64,000 nucleotides of DNA from JAUWVG01 sp964633715. GTDB taxonomy: Bacteria; Acidobacteriota; Aminicenantia; Aminicenantales; Aminicenantaceae. The notes under the pieces are model-generated. The model was not told the origin of the DNA, did not search any database, and saw nothing but the letters and a program-made list of their open reading frames with translations. Positions 60,244 to 64,000 of the stretch are shown here, in pieces. Each line of letters opens with the position of its first letter. The first letter of the stretch is position 1. Location: contig CAZWHQ010000018.1 of assembly GCA_964633715.1 (NCBI GenBank), forward strand, positions 17,662 through 81,661. Direction: 5' to 3'. The position numbers were made by a program, and so were the translations under genes.

Positions 60244-61686
60244 TTAATTCTTAAATGTATCGAGTGTGTTCCCTTCATGGTCAACGATATTGATCTTCAC
60301 GCCGATTTTTCCATCCAGCTTGTGCGTGGCACAGGAAAGGCATGGATCATGTGCTCTGATCATCATCTCGACCGTGTTCAGAATTTCTTCGTTGTAATTT
60401 CCGTCTTTGATCAAAGCCTTAGCAGCGCTTTTTACAGACATGTTGATGGGTGCGTTGTTGTGAGTGGTGCCGACAATGAGATTGACATTCGTTATAAGAC
60501 CGTTTTCATCTGTCTCATAATCATGGATCAGAGTTCCTCTGGGGGCTTCGACAGAACCAATTCCTCTGGCTGCCCGGGGTTCCACTTTTTTCCTAATATC
60601 TGTGCTGGTGATTTCTGGATCTTCGAGGAGCCGGACGGTGTTTTCTGCATTGTAGAGCAGCTCGATGAGTCGAGCCCAGTTGTAAAGGAGGGTGGGTTGA
60701 GCGGGCCGTCCGAATTTTTCTCTGAATTCTTCCAGCTCTGCTTGGGCGAGGGGTGTATCTATTTTGTCTACAACATTCATTCTGGCCAAAGTGTTTGTCC
60801 TGTAGATGCCATTAGGATTATCCAGGTCCATTGAAAATTCTCCTGCTTTTTTCATATAGGGGAACTTCAGGTAGGACCAGGGTTCGACATGTTCTCTGAT
60901 ATAATCAGTATAGTTCTCAACATCGAAATCTTCATAGGATCCATCGACTTGCATCATTCGGAGCTTTCCGTCGTAGAGATCCATGGATCCATCTTCTTTA
61001 ACCGTGCCTAAAAATCCTGTGTTGATGACACCCAGGCTTTTGACAACGTCAAGGTATTTGGGGAACAGGCTCTCTTTAGCGAAGGAGATGGAGAATTTAG
61101 AAAACTCGAGCATTTCGTCGGCCATTTTTTTCAGCTCTTGTCTTTCTGCTTCGAGCAAAGGACGGCTGAATCCACCGGGAACAGCAGCGGCCGGATGGAT
61201 GGCCTTTCCTGCAATGATCTCCAGCATGTGGGCGGCTTTATGTCTGCTCACGACCACATTTCTGGCGATATCAGGAGCGGCCCCCACGATCCCTATGACA
61301 TTCCGGACTCCGTAATCCGCACCCGGACCTAGCACAAAATCCGCTCCTGCGAGAAAGAAGAAATGGAGGATGTGCTCTTCCATGTAGGCAATGCTGTTGC
61401 ACAGCTCCCTCAGTTTTTTCCCTGCTGGAGGGGGATCGACACCGAAAACAGCGTCGCAGGTCTTGGCCGAGGCATTGTGATGAGACCAGGGGCACACACC
61501 GCAGATCCGCGTGGTGATCCGGGGCATCTCCTCGACGGGTTTGCCGAGACAGAATTTTTCGAAACCCCTGAGTTCCAGGACATTGACTTGAGTGTCGCTG
61601 ACGTTGCCTGTGTCATCGAGCTGTATGGTGATTTTTGCGTGTCCTTCAATTCTTGTGACAGGTTGAATGGTTAATGTTTCTCCCAT
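60244..61686 (-). CDS. mvhA: NiFe hydrogenase large subunit MvhA (group 3c type)
   Basis: The 480-residue subunit carries the NiFe active site: RICGVCPWSHH (about 60-70) and DPCLSCATH (about 447-455). After His455 there are 25 more residues (from KLDGKIGV), the tail that the protease encoded downstream should cleave. Family knowledge: MvhAGD oxidises H2 and feeds electrons to HdrABC for flavin-based bifurcation. It starts two bases after the mvhG stop. HypA/HypB at 42.6 kb would insert the nickel. Confidence 0.93.
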   Translation of the reverse strand: MGETLTIQPVTRIEGHAKITIQLDDTGNVSDTQVNVLELRGFEKFCLGKPVEEMPRITTRICGVCPWSHHNASAKTCDAVFGVDPPPAGKKLRELCNSIAYMEEHILHFFFLAGADFVLGPGADYGVRNVIGIVGAAPDIARNVVVSRHKAAHMLEIIAGKAIHPAAAVPGGFSRPLLEAERQELKKMADEMLEFSKFSISFAKESLFPKYLDVVKSLGVINTGFLGTVKEDGSMDLYDGKLRMMQVDGSYEDFDVENYTDYIREHVEPWSYLKFPYMKKAGEFSMDLDNPNGIYRTNTLARMNVVDKIDTPLAQAELEEFREKFGRPAQPTLLYNWARLIELLYNAENTVRLLEDPEITSTDIRKKVEPRAARGIGSVEAPRGTLIHDYETDENGLITNVNLIVGTTHNNAPINMSVKSAAKALIKDGNYNEEILNTVEMMIRAHDPCLSCATHKLDGKIGVKINIVDHEGNTLDTFKN

Positions 61687-61688
61687 GG

Positions 61689-62612
61689 TTAACTCCTTTT
61701 TGGAAGTGGGCGTAAGCGTCCGGCCCCAGAAAATCTGTTAAAAGTTGCTGCACGATCGGGGATCTGTTTGACATCTAGGCCTATGCTGGAAAGGGCTCCC
61801 ATCATATCGACCATCGGATTGGCCGTATCCGAGATGGGGCCAAAACATCCACGGCAGGGCATGTAAGCCTTAATGCATCGAGGAGTCTTTTCCGATCCGC
61901 CACATCCAGATCGAGTTGCGGGGCCGTTGCACAGGAATCCCTGCTCCATGAAACAGCGGACTGTGTCCAGAGGTTGTCCAGGCACAAAATCGACCGATTC
62001 AAGAGGTCTTTTCAAGGTGCCTCCGGCTTTTTTTTCTCTGATGGTTGGGCATTCGTCACACACGCTTTTCGTCTGAAATTCTACCGGTCTTCCTTCCAGC
62101 AGAGCCGTGAGTGCTTCAGCGACCATTTCAGGTGTTGTCGGACATCCGGGCAGTTTGAGATCGACGTCTACAACTTCGTGCAAAGCGTAAATCCTGTCTG
62201 TAAACGGGGACACTTCATTGGGCGTATCTGCTGGATCAGTGGTGACAGAACCTCGAAAGACTTTGTCATAAATTTCATCAACCGTAAACTGGTTGGCCAA
62301 GGCAGGAAGCCCTCCGTAACAGGCGCAAGATCCCAATGCAATAAGTGTCTTGCATTTTTTCCTCATCTCTTCAGCAATTTCCTTGTTTTCCTCGGTTCGG
62401 ATTCCTCCAGAAATTATTCCGACATCGGCTTCGGGAATATCTGGACCCGGTTGGTTGCCCATCTGTCCCCACATTTTATGATCCATAATGACCGGCATGT
62501 GGACAAATTCGAGCTTAGGCAAAAGGTCAAGCAGCGGTTCTCCGATATCGAGGATGGTGACTTCACATCCTGCACAGATCGTAAACCACTCTTCTGCTAC
62601 TCTTACTGCCAT
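61689..62612 (-). CDS. mvhG: NiFe hydrogenase small subunit MvhG
   Basis: This 307-residue iron-sulfur subunit has the proximal-cluster motif TICAGCEVTILD (about 11-22), GSCACYGG (about 94), LPGCPTTPEM (about 153) and the medial/distal cysteines in SVCDECP (about 183), GFLCNGPATRSGCGGS and CIKAYMPCRGCFGP (about 247-260). No Tat signal, so it is cytoplasmic, as expected for group 3. It is the first gene of the leftward operon mvhG-mvhA-protease-DRTGG-HATPase-sensor-DRTGG-PHP-HATPase. AGGAGGTAAC precedes the ATG. Confidence 0.93.
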   Translation of the reverse strand: MAVRVAEEWFTICAGCEVTILDIGEPLLDLLPKLEFVHMPVIMDHKMWGQMGNQPGPDIPEADVGIISGGIRTEENKEIAEEMRKKCKTLIALGSCACYGGLPALANQFTVDEIYDKVFRGSVTTDPADTPNEVSPFTDRIYALHEVVDVDLKLPGCPTTPEMVAEALTALLEGRPVEFQTKSVCDECPTIREKKAGGTLKRPLESVDFVPGQPLDTVRCFMEQGFLCNGPATRSGCGGSEKTPRCIKAYMPCRGCFGPISDTANPMVDMMGALSSIGLDVKQIPDRAATFNRFSGAGRLRPLPKRS

Positions 62613-62738
62613 TTGTTACCTCCTTTATGATTTGAAAAAATTAGTAAATTTAAAAAAACTCAGGATTGTTTGTAAAATAAATCTGATGAATGAGTTTTTT
62701 TCATACGCGTAAAAATTCTTCATCGAACGTTTGACTGC

Positions 62739-62871
62739 GTAATTATAAGAAAAGAATAATCGGGGAGACTTTGGCAGGACTTGGACTATTTTTATAAAAT
62801 GATTATTGCCCTACTAAATATATATAATCTCCCGTAACTATAGATAAAGTGTTGATTATCTTATAATTACA
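62739..62871. promoter_or_regulatory. GTAATTATA box cluster upstream of mvhG
   Basis: GTAATTATA (62739-62747) lies about 125 bases before mvhG. CCCGTAACTATAGATAA (62831-62847) and TATAATTACA (62862-62871) repeat the arrangement at 45785-45825 with the same 31-base distance. A TATAAT (62823-62828) stands two bases before CCCGTAA, just as TACTAT does in the hdr region, but no good -35 is seen here. The 475-base gap 62613-63087 holds no gene; its remainder is AT-rich. Confidence 0.55.
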
Positions 62872-63087
62872 GCCTATTCTATGAATAATAAATTTGTTTG
62901 TCAACAAAAAAAACATGTAAATTCGAGTCTGGCCCATCCATCCTTCAAAATGGGGAAAACAATGAGGTGAAACTATGTGTTTATCGAAAATAATTCAAAA
63001 AATATATCTTTTTAGGCTTGCATTTTAGTTTGAGAAACATGTAAGATTTAAGAAACTTAAAATAAAACTCAACAAAAAGGAGGAGCA

Positions 63088-63777
63088 ATGAGCAGAAAAA
63101 TTCTTTCTCTGATTGGGATTTTTCTTGTAATGGTCTTAATGCAAAGCTGTTCATCGGATCCTACACAGAATCTTTTGGATCGATATTTCCATGCATGTAC
63201 TCTAAATGATATAGACACCCTATCTTCCATGGCCATTTCTCCGTTGTCCATCAAGGCAGATTCGTTTGAAATTCTTTCGAGCACAGAGGAAGTTATCTCA
63301 CCTGCGACACTCCCTGATTTGAATACGAAATATATAGATTTAAAAAAACAGGTTGAAGATTCCGTTGGTATAACCCTTGGGACTAGCGATGATCTGGATA
63401 ATGCCAAGTTTGAGGAAGAAACAGCCAGGACGGCGGCCGCGAAAAGAGCCGCTCGTGCCAAGGTGAGCGCAGCGCAGGCCAAGTATGACGAACAGTATGA
63501 GAAGCACAAAAATGTCCAGATAGAAAAAAATGAAGCTGAGATGGTCGCGGCAAAAGAAGAGGAAATCACCCTGTTTTCATTGGGTTTACAGGAATTGATA
63601 GGTGTCAGGGACCTGACCGGAGATGTGGCCTTTAAAGAAGTCACAGTCCGGACTGTTGGGAATGAGGGGACTAAAGACTATAAGTTTTTTCTCCGGAAGT
63701 ACACGCTCAAAAATGAGGCAACAAACCAACCTTGGAGAGGGCAATATAAAATCGTCAGGATAGAACCTCTAGACTGA
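63088..63777 (+). CDS. Lipoprotein with central coiled coil
   Basis: The 229-residue product has a lipoprotein signal (about 1-20) with lipobox LMQSC, then a short globular part (about 25-80). A long Ala/Lys/Glu-rich coiled coil (about 90-160, for example KRAARAKVSAAQAKYDEQ) follows, with a C-terminal region of beta character (RKYTLKNEATNQPWRGQYKI). GGAGG precedes the ATG by six bases. I do not recognise a family. It is divergent from mvhG and shares the regulatory gap with it. Confidence 0.7.
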   Translation: MSRKILSLIGIFLVMVLMQSCSSDPTQNLLDRYFHACTLNDIDTLSSMAISPLSIKADSFEILSSTEEVISPATLPDLNTKYIDLKKQVEDSVGITLGTSDDLDNAKFEEETARTAAAKRAARAKVSAAQAKYDEQYEKHKNVQIEKNEAEMVAAKEEEITLFSLGLQELIGVRDLTGDVAFKEVTVRTVGNEGTKDYKFFLRKYTLKNEATNQPWRGQYKIVRIEPLD

Positions 63778-63791
63778 TCCAAAATCTGATA

Positions 63792-63820
63792 TTGACTCTT
63801 TCTGTCTTTTCCTTTATAAG
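63792..63820 (+). promoter_or_regulatory. Sigma70-type promoter for the tRNA pair
   Basis: TTGACT (63792-63797), a 17-base spacer and TATAAG (63815-63820) lie 18 bases before the first base of tRNA-Lys. Confidence 0.65.
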
Positions 63821-63838
63821 TATATTTTAATTTTGTGC

Positions 63839-63913
63839 GGGCCGTTAGCTCAGAGGGAGAGCACCGGCCTTTTAAGCCGGGTGTCGCTGGTTCGAGTCCA
63901 GCACGGCTCACCA
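63839..63913 (+). tRNA. tRNA-Lys (anticodon TTT)
   Basis: The full cloverleaf can be drawn: acceptor GGGCCGT/ACGGCTC, D stem GCTC/GAGC, anticodon stem CCGGC/GCCGG with loop CTTTTAA (anticodon TTT), T stem GCTGG/CCAGC with TTCGAGT, discriminator A and an encoded CCA (63911-63913). Confidence 0.96.
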
Positions 63914-63922
63914 CCCACCTGC

Positions 63923-63997
63923 GCCCCTGTCGTCTAGCCTGGCCTAGGACACCGCCCTTTCAAGGCGGCAGCACGGGTTCAAATCCCGTCGGGGGCG
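63923..63997 (+). tRNA. tRNA-Glu (anticodon TTC)
   Basis: Acceptor GCCCCTG/CGGGGGC, anticodon stem CCGCC/GGCGG with loop CTTTCAA (anticodon TTC), T stem ACGGG/CCCGT with TTCAAAT and discriminator G. CCA is not encoded: the discriminator is followed by CTT at the window end. It lies nine bases after tRNA-Lys and is probably co-transcribed with it. Confidence 0.95.
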
Positions 63998-64000
63998 CTT

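Noticed and set aside
1..64000. CRISPR arrays, rRNA genes, prophage or insertion-sequence transposases
   Set aside because: No regularly spaced repeats, rRNA sequence, transposase or phage structural genes were seen on reading both strands; the repeats present are short interspersed palindromes.

Overview
The window comes from an anaerobic, Gram-negative (LPS-bearing) bacterium with moderate GC content. It encodes outer-membrane beta-barrels, heptose and LPS-core enzymes, a Wza/Wzc-type exopolysaccharide system, and an H2-linked Mvh/Hdr electron-transfer system. The mix resembles uncultured lineages such as Aminicenantes/Acidobacteriota or Desulfobacterota. That placement is inference: there is no rRNA or other decisive marker here.

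Layout. (1) 1-16.3 kb, + strand: exopolysaccharide locus. It holds a priming sugar transferase, a split transketolase pair, two PLP aminotransferases, a methyltransferase, a WbpM-like dehydratase, an outer-membrane barrel, a Wza-like export protein, a Wzc-like tyrosine kinase, a CpsB-like phosphatase, a secreted repeat-domain protein with its own promoter and terminator, and a Wzy/WaaL-type ligase. (2) 16.3-24.1 kb, - strand: envelope proteins (TPR; AMIN plus barrel), a heptose kinase, a PHP protein and a second O-antigen ligase. The last three lie directly behind a VapBC-type toxin-antitoxin pair; a heptosyltransferase and a Trm112-like protein follow. (3) 24.2-30.3 kb: nucleotide-sugar dehydrogenase, a damaged HicBA module, a WaaP-like kinase, a TIM-barrel glycosidase-like protein, a methyltransferase and an SH3 plus barrel protein. 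(4) 30.4-42.5 kb: housekeeping and transport genes (DUF1573, YggT, YggU, nucleoside transporter, flippase-like, UspA pair, dprA, topA, xer recombinase, comEA-like, rdgB, mgtC-like, TPR). (5) 42.6-62.6 kb: hydrogen metabolism. hypA-hypB, a sensor kinase with heme-type cysteine motifs and a receiver protein run leftward. An hdrC-hdrB-(hdrA/nuoE/nuoF-gltD/nuoG/hdrA)-mvhD operon runs rightward. An mvhG-mvhA-protease operon runs leftward, followed by a regulatory set (two DRTGG proteins, two HATPases, a FeFe-hydrogenase-like sensor and a PHP protein). (6) 63-64 kb: a lipoprotein, then tRNA-Lys and tRNA-Glu.

The most striking feature is in region 5. An hdrA gene appears to be split in the middle of its ferredoxin-bearing region. 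Its 5' half is fused to a NuoE domain and its 3' half to a NuoG-type domain, with an HndB-like gene and a NuoF-GltD fusion between the two. It looks as if a NADH-dehydrogenase cassette had been inserted inside hdrA. With MvhAGD and HdrBC this suggests an electron-bifurcating or confurcating complex linking H2, NAD(P)H, ferredoxin and a disulfide-type acceptor. A 9-bp box, arranged with the same spacing, occurs in both large intergenic regions that flank the hydrogenase genes. Interspersed palindromic repeats also recur through the window and supply the start codons and N-termini of at least two envelope genes.
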